From: JAFAHS01 sp046728175
GTDB lineage: Bacteria > Desulfobacterota > Binatia > Binatales > Binataceae
Assembly (NCBI GenBank): GCA_046728175.1
Contig: JBKPEA010000006.1
Location: 33,712 to 97,711, forward strand
Length of the DNA stretch: 64,000 nucleotides
Reading direction: 5' to 3'
The notes under the pieces were generated by a model. The model worked only from the letters and a program-made list of their open reading frames with translations, searched no databases and was not told the DNA's origin. Numbering within the stretch: position 1 is the stretch's first letter; each line of letters starts with the position of its first letter. Below, piece after piece: positions 34,517 to 43,103 of this stretch. The translations under genes were made by a program, and so were the position numbers.

Positions 34517-35434
34517 ATGCAAATAATGCGCGGCAAAGTATTCCTGCGCGGATGCCTGGTTATCATCGGTGCTGCCCTGGTGGTCGGCCCCACCGCGTGG
34601 GCCCAGGACGCGAGTGACACGTCGACAGAGGCGAAGGCCGCGAGTTTCACAAACCTGCAGGCGGTTACCATTACCGGCCATAACCAGGACGCGATGGAGC
34701 CGTTTCTCACCCGTGACGGCAGGGTGCTGTTTTTCAACAACTCCAACGCGCCCACCATCGATACGAATCTCTTTTGGGCAACAAAAGTTGACGATTTGAC
34801 CTTTCAACTTCAGGGCGAGATTGCCGGGGTCAACGGTCCCGCGCTCGACGCGGTCGCGGCGATGGATCTGAGCAACAACTTCTATTTCGTGTCCACGCGC
34901 AGCTACGACACGACCTTGTCCACCATCTATTCGGGCAATTATTCAAAGGGGTCGGTGAGTGGTCCCGCGATCGTAGCGGGAGTTTCGCCGGCCAGGCGCG
35001 GGTTCGTAGATTTCGACCAGGAGGTAAGCGCCGACGGGAACACGCTCTACTTCGCGGAGGGCCTCTTCACCGGTGGGAGCGTGCCCGCTTCCTCGGAGGT
35101 GCTCGTCGCGCATCGCAACGACAACGATTTCATGCGCGACGGGCGGGCGAAAGAGATTCTTCGAACCATCAACCGTGCGGGCCGGCTCAATTACGCGGTC
35201 TGCACCTCGGCGGATGAGCTGGAAATTTTCTTCACCCGCCTATACGGCAAAGAGCCGGCCATTCTGATGGCAAGCCGCACCAGCACCGCAAAACCATTTG
35301 GAGCAGCCGAAAAGATCCCCGCAATCGCCGGTTTTGTCGAAGCGCCGACCATCTCACCGGACGGCCGATCATTGTATTTTCACCGGCGTAATCCTGACGG
35401 CGTCTTCTCGATCTATCGGGTGACCCGCCCCTAG
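34517..35434 (+). CDS. Secreted TolB/WD40-like beta-propeller protein
   Basis: Exported protein of about 305 residues. MQIMRGKVFLRGCLVIIGAALVV ends in TAWAQDAS, a clear type-I signal peptide with AxA cleavage, which favours the start at 34517 over the upstream ATG at 34466. The mature part repeats the PD40/TolB-like pattern: AMEPFLTRDGRVLFFNNSN, VSADGNTLYFAEG, EAPTISPDGRSLYFHRRN. Each is a beta-propeller blade. Such periplasmic propellers bind proteins or small ligands. Function not assigned. It is convergent with aroA, with a short GC-rich hairpin (GCCCC-TAGC-GGGGC) over the stop codon. Confidence 0.75.
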   Translation: MQIMRGKVFLRGCLVIIGAALVVGPTAWAQDASDTSTEAKAASFTNLQAVTITGHNQDAMEPFLTRDGRVLFFNNSNAPTIDTNLFWATKVDDLTFQLQGEIAGVNGPALDAVAAMDLSNNFYFVSTRSYDTTLSTIYSGNYSKGSVSGPAIVAGVSPARRGFVDFDQEVSADGNTLYFAEGLFTGGSVPASSEVLVAHRNDNDFMRDGRAKEILRTINRAGRLNYAVCTSADELEIFFTRLYGKEPAILMASRTSTAKPFGAAEKIPAIAGFVEAPTISPDGRSLYFHRRNPDGVFSIYRVTRP

Positions 35435-35477
35435 CGGGGCCGGCAACGCGTAGTCGAAGCTGCGCGGATGCGTGGTG

Positions 35478-36761
35478 CTACTTGGTCAATTCCGCGAGGC
35501 GGTCAAAAAAATCCGGAAAGGTCTTTGATACGCAGGCAGGATTGTTGATCTTCATGCCGGCGAGTTTGAGCCCGGCGATGGCGAAACTCATGGCGATCCG
35601 GTGATCGTCATAGGTTTCGATCGTGGCCGGCGCGAGACGCGAAGGCTCGATCCCGATTCCATCTTCATAGTCGGCTACCGTCGCGCCAAGGCGGCGCAGC
35701 TCCGTCGCCAGCGCGCGCAGCCGGTCGCTCTCGTGGTAACGAATGAAACCGACCTCGCGGATTCTGGTGCCCGATGAAGCGAATGCTGCGATTGCCGCGA
35801 GCGTCGGCACCATGTCCGGCATCGAGTTCATCGCCACGTCTACGCCATTCAGGCCGCCGGTTCCCGAAATCACAACTCCGTCAACGGCCCATTCGACATG
35901 TGCGCCCATTCGCTCGAGAAGGTCAAAAAAACCGACATCACCCTGGACGGAATCGCGATGGAGCCCCTGGATCTTGACCTCGCCACCGCAGAGCGCGGCG
36001 GCGGCCGCGAAATATCCTGCCGCAGACCCATCGGGCTCTACCACGAATCGGCGCGCGTGATAGGTCTGCCCGCCGGGTACCGTGATCACATCGCCTTCCA
36101 CCTCGCTACGCACGCCCCACACCTCCATAAGCCGCAGCGTCATCTCGATGAATGGGCGCGCGGTGTCACCGAGCACCCGGAGTTTGAGTCCCCGCAGCCA
36201 CAGCGGCGCGGGCATCAGGACCGCGGACACGAACTGCGACGATGCGCGTGCATCGATGGTCGTCTCACCGCCCCCGAAGGCACTGCGGCGGCTTTCAACA
36301 ATAACCGGCGGGCAGCGATTGTCACGCTCGGCATACACGCTTGCGCCAAGCTGCTGCATCGCGTCCAGCAGTGGTCCCATCGGCCGCTGACGCATCCGCT
36401 GGTTGCCATCCACCCGATAGCGGCCCTGGCCAAGAGTTAGGAACCCCACGATAAAGCGCATCGCAGTCCCGGCGCCGCCGACGAAAAGTTCGGCGCTGGA
36501 GGCTGGAATGGCGCCGCCCAGGCCATCGACGGAGATTCGATGCGTGGCCTCATCGACCTCGATGCGGAAGCCGAGGGCGCGCAGCGCCACCGTCATGGCG
36601 CTGGTGTCATCGCTCAGCAGGGCCGCCTCGATAGTTGATCGCCCCGATGCCATCGCGGCGAGCAATAACGCGCGATTGGTAATACTCTTCGAGCCCGGCA
36701 GCGTGATATCAGCGTGCAATGGCCCGCGCGCGGGCGCAATCTCCAGTTCTTCGGCGCTCAT
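35478..36761 (-). CDS. aroA: 3-phosphoshikimate 1-carboxyvinyltransferase (EPSP synthase)
   Basis: Sixth step of the shikimate pathway: transfers enolpyruvyl from PEP to shikimate 3-phosphate in the cytoplasm. The 427-residue protein shows LPGSKSITNRALLLAAM near 20-36 (substrate-binding Lys and Ser), GGAGTAMRFIVGF near 94-106, DGNQRMRQRPMGPLLDAM, ASSQFVSAVLM and the late GIGIEPSRLAP/YDDHRIAMSFAI blocks. The NxGT/AMR-like region and SSQF motif place it with class I enzymes, which by family knowledge are usually glyphosate-sensitive. No other aro gene is adjacent. Confidence 0.92.
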   Translation of the reverse strand: MSAEELEIAPARGPLHADITLPGSKSITNRALLLAAMASGRSTIEAALLSDDTSAMTVALRALGFRIEVDEATHRISVDGLGGAIPASSAELFVGGAGTAMRFIVGFLTLGQGRYRVDGNQRMRQRPMGPLLDAMQQLGASVYAERDNRCPPVIVESRRSAFGGGETTIDARASSQFVSAVLMPAPLWLRGLKLRVLGDTARPFIEMTLRLMEVWGVRSEVEGDVITVPGGQTYHARRFVVEPDGSAAGYFAAAAALCGGEVKIQGLHRDSVQGDVGFFDLLERMGAHVEWAVDGVVISGTGGLNGVDVAMNSMPDMVPTLAAIAAFASSGTRIREVGFIRYHESDRLRALATELRRLGATVADYEDGIGIEPSRLAPATIETYDDHRIAMSFAIAGLKLAGMKINNPACVSKTFPDFFDRLAELTK

Positions 36762-36984
36762 CGGGGACTCTTGAGCTACAGTTAGGCACGCGCGGAATGG
36801 CTACTCAAGCGTGCCCGTGGTGAAACTTCGCGCGTGATGTCCGACTCCCTCAGTGTGAAAATCGTTAGCGAGAGGGCCATCGGATTGACGCCGCCCGGTG
36901 AGCGCCGTGACCCGTATCACATGCAACGTGGAGCTGTCTCTCGCCCCTTCGAGGGGCCCGGCGTTTGAGGGCTCAATTGTCCGG

Positions 36985-38004
36985 CTACTCAAGAACAATT
37001 TTCCCGTCGATGATTTGTTGTTGGGCTTCTTTGGCCTTTTCCAGCGTGGCCGCGGGAATCTTTGACCGCAGGCGTGGATTGTAGACAACCTCGACCATGC
37101 CCTGCTTCATCCCATATTCCAGCATCCCGCCCTGGAACTCACCGTTCTTTATCTCTCTGGCAATGCGCACGAATGCCTTCGGGATGTGGGTCACGGCGCT
37201 TGCCAGAATGTTGTCGGGCGCGACGGCATTCTGATCGCCATTGGTGCCGAACGCATAGATGCGTGATTGCACCCCAGCCTGGAACACGCCCAACCCGGCG
37301 GCATCGGCATTATGGAAGAGCAAGTCGGCTCCCGCGCTGACCTGCGCGAGGGCAGCTTCCTTCGCCGCTCCTACGTCATCGAAGCTGCCCGTGAAGCTTA
37401 CCAGCAGCCGTCCTTGAGGCCGCATCGCGAGAAATCCCCGACGGATTCCCGTGAAGGTCAGCTTGATCGATGGCAGCTCGATTCCGCCTACAGCGCCGAT
37501 CACTCCGGTCTTCGTCATTCCGCCTGCGATCACGCCCTGGACGTAGGTCGCTTCTTCGATCTTGAAGGTCAGCGAGGAGACATTTGCTGCGGATCCGCTC
37601 CCGGAAGTTACGATGAACCAGGTCTTCGGAAACAGCTTTCCCACTCTGAGTGCCGCGTCCGTGTACTCGAATCCGTGCGCGAAGACGATGTTGAAACCGC
37701 GCGAGGCAAAGTCGCGCAGCGAATCCTCGAAATCTGCCGGCGACTGGGTCTGCACCAGTGCGGTCTCGACATTCAGATCTTTCTTGATCTCCTGCAGACC
37801 CTGGAACGCCGCCGCGTTCCAGCCTGCATCGCTCACCGAGCCTGGTGTGAGCAGCGCGACCTTGAAAGCCGCAGCGCTTGTGGACGTCGGAGCGCTAGTC
37901 TGACACCCTGAGGTGATACAGAACGCTACTAGCAGCGCCAACTTCACACCTGTCAACTTGAGGAGACGCCGCAATCGACCTTTCGCCAAAACTACACCTC
38001 GCAC
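36985..38004 (-). CDS. BMP-family ABC-type substrate-binding lipoprotein
   Basis: Periplasmic binding lipoprotein of the basic membrane protein (BMP/Med) family, which captures nucleosides or related ligands. LLVAFCITSGCQTS is a clear lipoprotein signal. FKVALLTPGSVSDAGWNAAAFQGL, FASRGFNIVFAHGFEYTDA and LLFHNADAAGLGVFQAG are typical family blocks. The start is uncertain: GTG 38004 gives a 34-residue signal region, GTG 37947 a shorter one. No ABC ATPase or permease lies nearby, so the binding protein is an orphan here. The 220-bp gap to aroA shows only a small GC-rich hairpin. Confidence 0.8.
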   Translation of the reverse strand: MRGVVLAKGRLRRLLKLTGVKLALLVAFCITSGCQTSAPTSTSAAAFKVALLTPGSVSDAGWNAAAFQGLQEIKKDLNVETALVQTQSPADFEDSLRDFASRGFNIVFAHGFEYTDAALRVGKLFPKTWFIVTSGSGSAANVSSLTFKIEEATYVQGVIAGGMTKTGVIGAVGGIELPSIKLTFTGIRRGFLAMRPQGRLLVSFTGSFDDVGAAKEAALAQVSAGADLLFHNADAAGLGVFQAGVQSRIYAFGTNGDQNAVAPDNILASAVTHIPKAFVRIAREIKNGEFQGGMLEYGMKQGMVEVVYNPRLRSKIPAATLEKAKEAQQQIIDGKIVLE

Positions 38005-38110
38005 GCTTTTAGCTGCATCCTTGACTATCAGAGCCCGGGAGGGTAATCGATATGAGCACTTATTTAGGACAGGCTCGCATGAGTTGGCGGCGAGCAACGG
38101 AGGGAGCGGT

Positions 38111-39190
38111 TTGCTGGAAAGGTTGCTTCGTCGTCTTACTGGAGTGGTGTTGGCTTTGGCCGGGAGCCTGGCTGTGATGAGCCTGATCGGTGCAACATCC
38201 TGCCGTGCCGGCGCTGAGCTACCCTTCCCCCGCCCGGCATACATCGAGCCCAACGTTCAATTCTGGGTCGACGTTTTTACAACCTACTCCGTCCGCGATT
38301 TTGTGCTCGTCGATCGCGACAAGGTCTCCCGCGTCTACCAGGTTTATCATCTCCCGGGCGATGGGATCCCGACCCGCGATGATGTCGATTGGGTCAACGT
38401 CTACCTCAAGTCCAAGTATGTCGACATATTGCAGCGCCTCGCGTCGGGCCATCAGCCGGAGACCTCCGAGGAGCGGCGGGTAGCCGAGATGTTCAAAGGA
38501 GAGTCGGCGAGCGCCTACTCGATAGCGTCGGAAAACCTCCGGGTCCAGGAGGGATTGCGCGAGCGCTTTCGGGAAGGACTGGTGCGCAGCCAGTACTATC
38601 GGCCGACCATGGAGCGAATCTTTCGGCAGGCGGGGCTTCCCCCCGCGCTGGTCACTCTGGCCCAGGTCGAATCGGGCTTCCAGACGCACGCCAAATCCAG
38701 CGCAGGTGCGTGCGGCATCTGGCAATTTACGCGGGCAACCGGGGCCCAATACATGAAGATCACGCGCCGCCACGACGATCGGTTTAACCCGATTCGCTCG
38801 ACCGAGGCGGCCGCGAAGTTGCTGCGATCCAACTACGACCTGCTGGGTGATTGGGCGCTGGCCATCACCGCATACAACTATGGCACTGGCGGTATCGCTC
38901 GGGCGGCGGACCTGTACGAGGGCGATTACTCGACGATGATCGAGCGCTACCAGGGGCCGCATTTCGGCTTTGCGGTGAAGAACTACTACGCGGAATTCCT
39001 GGCTGCGATGGACGTCTACGAGAACGAAGAGACTTACTTTCCGGGAATCAAGTACGACGTCGCCAATATTGCGGCCACTGATACCGAATCGGAGCCTGAC
39101 GAGGAGGCGCCGCCCCGGCATTCGACGAGGAGCCACCGAGCCCGACACCAGGGCGCCGCGCATCATCGTCGCCATCTCCACAGGGCCTAG
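38111..39190 (+). CDS. Lytic transglycosylase (SLT family, MltD-like)
   Basis: Periplasmic peptidoglycan lyase. From the TTG at 38111, preceded by GGAGGG at the right spacing, the protein has 359 residues and an N-terminal hydrophobic segment (LTGVVLALAGSLAVMSLIG). The catalytic Glu lies in TLAQVESGFQTHAKSSAGACG, followed by GIWQFTRATGAQY, WALAITAYNYGTGG and NYYAEFLAAMDVYEN, all standard for family 1 SLT domains. There is no LysM repeat; the C-terminal 25 residues are a basic His/Arg-rich tail. It is divergent from the BMP lipoprotein gene. Confidence 0.85.
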   Translation: MLERLLRRLTGVVLALAGSLAVMSLIGATSCRAGAELPFPRPAYIEPNVQFWVDVFTTYSVRDFVLVDRDKVSRVYQVYHLPGDGIPTRDDVDWVNVYLKSKYVDILQRLASGHQPETSEERRVAEMFKGESASAYSIASENLRVQEGLRERFREGLVRSQYYRPTMERIFRQAGLPPALVTLAQVESGFQTHAKSSAGACGIWQFTRATGAQYMKITRRHDDRFNPIRSTEAAAKLLRSNYDLLGDWALAITAYNYGTGGIARAADLYEGDYSTMIERYQGPHFGFAVKNYYAEFLAAMDVYENEETYFPGIKYDVANIAATDTESEPDEEAPPRHSTRSHRARHQGAAHHRRHLHRA

Positions 39191-39231
39191 TGCCTGATTC
39201 TCCGGGATCGAGAAAATCCTGATTGCAGTAC

Positions 39232-39248
39232 CCACGCAGAGAGCGTGG
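39232..39248. terminator. Small hairpin between convergent genes
   Basis: CCACGC-AGAGA-GCGTGG lies between the lytic transglycosylase and GST genes. The stem is short and has no T tract. Confidence 0.3.
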
Positions 39249-39350
39249 TCAGGTTGTCTGCGCCGCGGAAGTTATCTTAATACGCGCCCGCGAACTCACC
39301 GCGACCAGCACCCTATTCTTACGTTTTTGGAACGGGCTTTTGTGAAAAGA

Positions 39351-40034
39351 TCATCCGCCGCCGCTTGAAGCGTCGCCGACTTTGGTGCGAGGGCTGATGG
39401 CCCGGTAGCTCTTGCGTTTGCGCAGGCTGTGGAGATATCGCTCGACCCGCGGAAACTCGTCGAGCTTCATTCCGTCGACTTCCAGGACCATCGCCACCGC
39501 CATCATCGGCGCATCTGCAAGCGAGAAGTCGCCGCAGACAAAGGCTCCGCCGCTCTGGTTTCGCTCCAGCAGCCTCTCCATAAAAGGCAAGTCGCGCCCA
39601 CGCAGAAGTTCACGCCCCTTTTCCATCTGCTCCTGGTCGCGCTTCTCAGGGGGACTCCAATACGGCATCCAGATGAGCGGAAGGCTGCCTGCCAGGATGG
39701 CTTCGTCGGCAAACTGCTCCGCCTGGCGGACGTGGTTGCGCGCGGTGCGGTGGTGCGGCATCAGCCGGGTGCCGCTCGTGTAGTGCTCCTCCAGGTATTC
39801 GTTGATCACGGTCGAGTCGAAGATGATCAGGTCCTGGTCCTCGATATAGGGGACTTTGCCGAGCGGGTGCTTGGCCAGCATCTCGGGAGGCTTTTTCCAG
39901 AGGTTGCCGGGCGGCAGATTTTCGATCCTGTAGGGGACGGCTTTTTCCTCCAGCACCACTTTGGTCTTACTGGCATGGGTGGAGCGCAAGGTCCCCCAAG
40001 GGTAGTCGCGTTCCGTAGTATACAAGACGATCAT
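39351..40034 (-). CDS. Glutathione S-transferase family protein
   Basis: Soluble GST-fold protein of 227 residues. The thioredoxin-like N-domain contains IVLYTTERDYPWGTLRSTHA near 2-21 and the cis-Pro segment KVPYIEDQDLIIFDSTVINEYLEE near 60-83, which binds the glutathione gamma-glutamyl group. The all-helical C-domain follows, with GDFSLADAPMMAVAM near 168-182. The substrate is unknown; no glutathione synthesis gene is near. It is divergent from glnE with a 95-bp gap. Confidence 0.85.
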   Translation of the reverse strand: MIVLYTTERDYPWGTLRSTHASKTKVVLEEKAVPYRIENLPPGNLWKKPPEMLAKHPLGKVPYIEDQDLIIFDSTVINEYLEEHYTSGTRLMPHHRTARNHVRQAEQFADEAILAGSLPLIWMPYWSPPEKRDQEQMEKGRELLRGRDLPFMERLLERNQSGGAFVCGDFSLADAPMMAVAMVLEVDGMKLDEFPRVERYLHSLRKRKSYRAISPRTKVGDASSGGG

Positions 40035-40129
40035 CGTCGGCGCCCTCCACAGATCCTGGGCCAGCCTACCACCCGGCGTCCGCGCGGCACCATGCTTTCG
40101 AGCGGCAACCTCTGTTATCGTTTACCGCG

Positions 40130-43078
40130 ATGCCAGCGGTGCGCGAACTCAGCCCTGAGCTTCGACCGCTCGCTGAGACGCTTCGGCAAAAGCTTCCCTC
40201 CCTGGCGGCGCAGCCCGATGCGATCGTAGCCGAGCGTGCACCGGATGAGCGCGCCGCGCTCGCCGCGCTTCTGCAACTCGCCGAGCTGTCGCCCGACCTT
40301 CTAGCCACCACGCTGCAAGATTCCGCAATCGCGGGCGACCTGATCTTCTGCCTAGGGGCATCCGACCTGGTGCGGGCCGAGTTAACCGCCGCCGGCAATC
40401 GATGGATTGAAATATTCCGCGCGGCACGCTCGGCATCGGTCGAGTCGATTCGCGCCACCATGCGCTGCGATCCGATTGTCGCAACCACGCGCCAGGACGC
40501 GGCGGTGGCATTAGGCGAGTTCAAGCGGCGCGAGTTTACCAAGATCGCGATCGCCGACCTGCTGCGGCGCATCGAAGTGACCGAGACCGCGCGTTTGATG
40601 TCGGCGCTGGCAGACGAGTGTATCCGCGCGGGACTGGCTGCCGTGAAACATCTGATGGGTCCACGGGCGGAGGACGCGGGCGAGTTTTGCGTGGTCGCGA
40701 TGGGCAAGCTCGGCGCCAACGAACTCAATCTCAGTTCGGATATCGATCTGATGTATCTTTACGACGCGCCCGATACTCAGGCTGCGGCGGTATCCGCCGC
40801 GCGAACCGGGGAGCTGCTTACCGAAATGCTCTCCGACGGCTCTTTTCGGGTCGATCTGCGGCTGCGGCCCGGGGGCCGCAGCTCGCCGCTGGTGGTCCCA
40901 TTCGAGGGCGTGCTCAGCTTCTATCAGAACTATGGTCAGACCTGGGAACGCGCGGCACTGTTGCGCGCGCGAGCGGTGGCAGGCGCGGTCGCGCTGGGCG
41001 AAAAGCTGATCGCGCACCTCGGAAGTTTCGTCTATCGACGCTTTCTCGATTTCGACACCCTGCGCCAGCTGCGCGCGATGAAGCATCAGATCGAGGCGGA
41101 ACTGAGATCGCCCGAGCTGATCGCGCGCAACATCAAGCTCGGCCGCGGCGGGATCCGCGAGTTGGAGTTCGTTGCCCACGCCCTCACTCTGATTTACGGC
41201 GGCCGCGATCCGCGAATTCGCACCGGTAACGCGCTCGCGGCGTTGCGCCTGCTGGAGACCTACGGCTACATGGCGCAGGAGCGGGCGACCGCCCTGGGGG
41301 AAGCGTACGTTCTGCTGCGCGACATTGAACACAAGTTGCAGGTGGCCGCCGGTATGCAGACCCAGACCCTCCCCGCCGACGATGCGGCCATGCGCGCCCT
41401 CGCGGCCCGTATGGGTTTCGGGAAGGAGGCGGGAGCGTCCGCACGCCTGGTCGATGCGCTGGAGCGGCGTCGTGACCTGATTGCATCGCAGTTTCGCGAG
41501 ACCCTGGCCGGGGGCGAAGAGGAGGTGCGTCCGGCGGCTTCTCCCCAGGCGGTCGCGGCCTGGGCGAATGCCGGGGAGCATCATTTGACAGTCCCGCTGT
41601 TAGCCAACCTCGGCTATGCATTGCCCGAGGAAAGCGCCGGGCATCTCGAGCATCTGTGGCGCGGACCCGAGCATTGGACGCAGAGTCCCCGCCGCCGCGA
41701 ATTGCTCGACAGCCTGGGGCCGGCCCTGATCGACGAGATGCGCGCGCTGGCCGATCCCGATCTGGCCATCATGAATCTGGCCGCATTTATTGCCGCAGTT
41801 GGCGCACGCACGTCATTCCTGGGGCTCCTGGAGCAGCATCCGGTTACCCGCCGCGTCCTGCTCAGGCTGTTCGCATCGAGCCGCTATCTTTCCACCATCT
41901 TCATCCGGCATCCGGACATGCTCGATACGCTAGTCAGGTCCGACCTGGTACGCGCGCGCCGGACCCTGACCGAGTTGAAGGAGGAGGTGGGAGAACTGGT
42001 CCGGGCGAGTCCCGACCTCGAGGGTCGCTTGGACACGCTCCGGGCATTTCGGCATCAGGAGTTTTTGCGCATCGCAATCGCCGATCTCGCGGGCGAGCTC
42101 AATCTGCCCGATGTAGAGACCGAATTTACCAACCTGGCCGAGGCGGTGGTGTCCGAGTCGCTTGAGGTGGCGCTCACCGAAATCGCGAGCCGCCATCAGA
42201 TTCCTAGGACCCTGCGGATGGCGATTCTTGCCCTGGGTCGGCTCGGCGCGGGCGAGATGACGTACAACTCCGACCTCGACCTGATTTTCGTCTACGCGGA
42301 TGCTGGCGCGGCCGAGTCCGACGCGGCTTTGGTCGCAGCGCGCATCGCGCAGAAGCTGATCGCTGTGCTCGAGTCTCGTACCCGCGAAGGCTACGCCTAC
42401 AAGCTCGACTTGCGGCTGCGGCCTTCGGGCAACCAGGGGCCGCTGGTGACTTCGCTGCCAGGCTTTATTTCCTACCATCGCAAGAGCAGCGCGGTTTGGG
42501 AGCGCCAGGCGCTGGTGCGCGCGCGCGTGGTGGCAGGACATCCGGGTTTGGCAGCCGAAGTGGAACGCGCCCGCCAGGAGTTCGTGTTTTCCCGCGGACT
42601 CGACACTGCCGGGGTCGCCGAGATTGCTGCGATGCGCGAGCGGATGGCGAACGAAATCGGGATCGAGGATGAAAGCCGCCTCAATCTGAAGCAGGGGCGG
42701 GGCGGGCTCATCGATGTTGAGTTCCTGACCCAGATGATGGCGCTACGGCATGGGAAGGATTATCCGGGGCTGCGCGCCCGGAACACGCGCGCGCTGCTTG
42801 CCGCACTGCACGACAGCGGTTTGGTGGGGGCTGCGGACGCGGCCGCTCTGGCGGACAATTTCTATTTTCTTGCCCGCCTGGAGAATCGTCTGAGAATCGA
42901 AAGCGATCAGCCGGCGTGGGCGGTGCCGACCGAACATGACGCGCTGCTGCCCCTGGCGCGCAGGATGGGCTTTCAGGGCGAGGACGGCCCGGAGCGCCTG
43001 CTCCGGGAATTGCTGGAGCGGCGCCGACAGATCCATCAGATCTTCGAGAAGTACTTCGCAGCCGAAACCGCGCCGTGA
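40130..43078 (+). CDS. glnE: Bifunctional glutamine synthetase adenylyltransferase/deadenylase
   Basis: Controls glutamine synthetase by adenylylating or deadenylylating a Tyr in response to PII. The 982-residue protein has the two nucleotidyltransferase domains of GlnE. The N-terminal (deadenylase) one has AMGKLGANELNLSSDIDLMY at about 188-207; the C-terminal (adenylylase) one has LGRLGAGEMTYNSDLDLIF at about 702-720, each with the paired Asp for metal. Each is followed by the DLRLRPxG...SPLV or NQGPLV block and a GRGGIRELEF or GRGGLIDVEF segment. The length fits the family. It is monocistronic, with no glnA or glnB nearby. Confidence 0.93.
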   Translation: MPAVRELSPELRPLAETLRQKLPSLAAQPDAIVAERAPDERAALAALLQLAELSPDLLATTLQDSAIAGDLIFCLGASDLVRAELTAAGNRWIEIFRAARSASVESIRATMRCDPIVATTRQDAAVALGEFKRREFTKIAIADLLRRIEVTETARLMSALADECIRAGLAAVKHLMGPRAEDAGEFCVVAMGKLGANELNLSSDIDLMYLYDAPDTQAAAVSAARTGELLTEMLSDGSFRVDLRLRPGGRSSPLVVPFEGVLSFYQNYGQTWERAALLRARAVAGAVALGEKLIAHLGSFVYRRFLDFDTLRQLRAMKHQIEAELRSPELIARNIKLGRGGIRELEFVAHALTLIYGGRDPRIRTGNALAALRLLETYGYMAQERATALGEAYVLLRDIEHKLQVAAGMQTQTLPADDAAMRALAARMGFGKEAGASARLVDALERRRDLIASQFRETLAGGEEEVRPAASPQAVAAWANAGEHHLTVPLLANLGYALPEESAGHLEHLWRGPEHWTQSPRRRELLDSLGPALIDEMRALADPDLAIMNLAAFIAAVGARTSFLGLLEQHPVTRRVLLRLFASSRYLSTIFIRHPDMLDTLVRSDLVRARRTLTELKEEVGELVRASPDLEGRLDTLRAFRHQEFLRIAIADLAGELNLPDVETEFTNLAEAVVSESLEVALTEIASRHQIPRTLRMAILALGRLGAGEMTYNSDLDLIFVYADAGAAESDAALVAARIAQKLIAVLESRTREGYAYKLDLRLRPSGNQGPLVTSLPGFISYHRKSSAVWERQALVRARVVAGHPGLAAEVERARQEFVFSRGLDTAGVAEIAAMRERMANEIGIEDESRLNLKQGRGGLIDVEFLTQMMALRHGKDYPGLRARNTRALLAALHDSGLVGAADAAALADNFYFLARLENRLRIESDQPAWAVPTEHDALLPLARRMGFQGEDGPERLLRELLERRRQIHQIFEKYFAAETAP

Positions 43079-43103
43079 CGATGCTCCGGGCCGCGAGCGA
43101 TGT

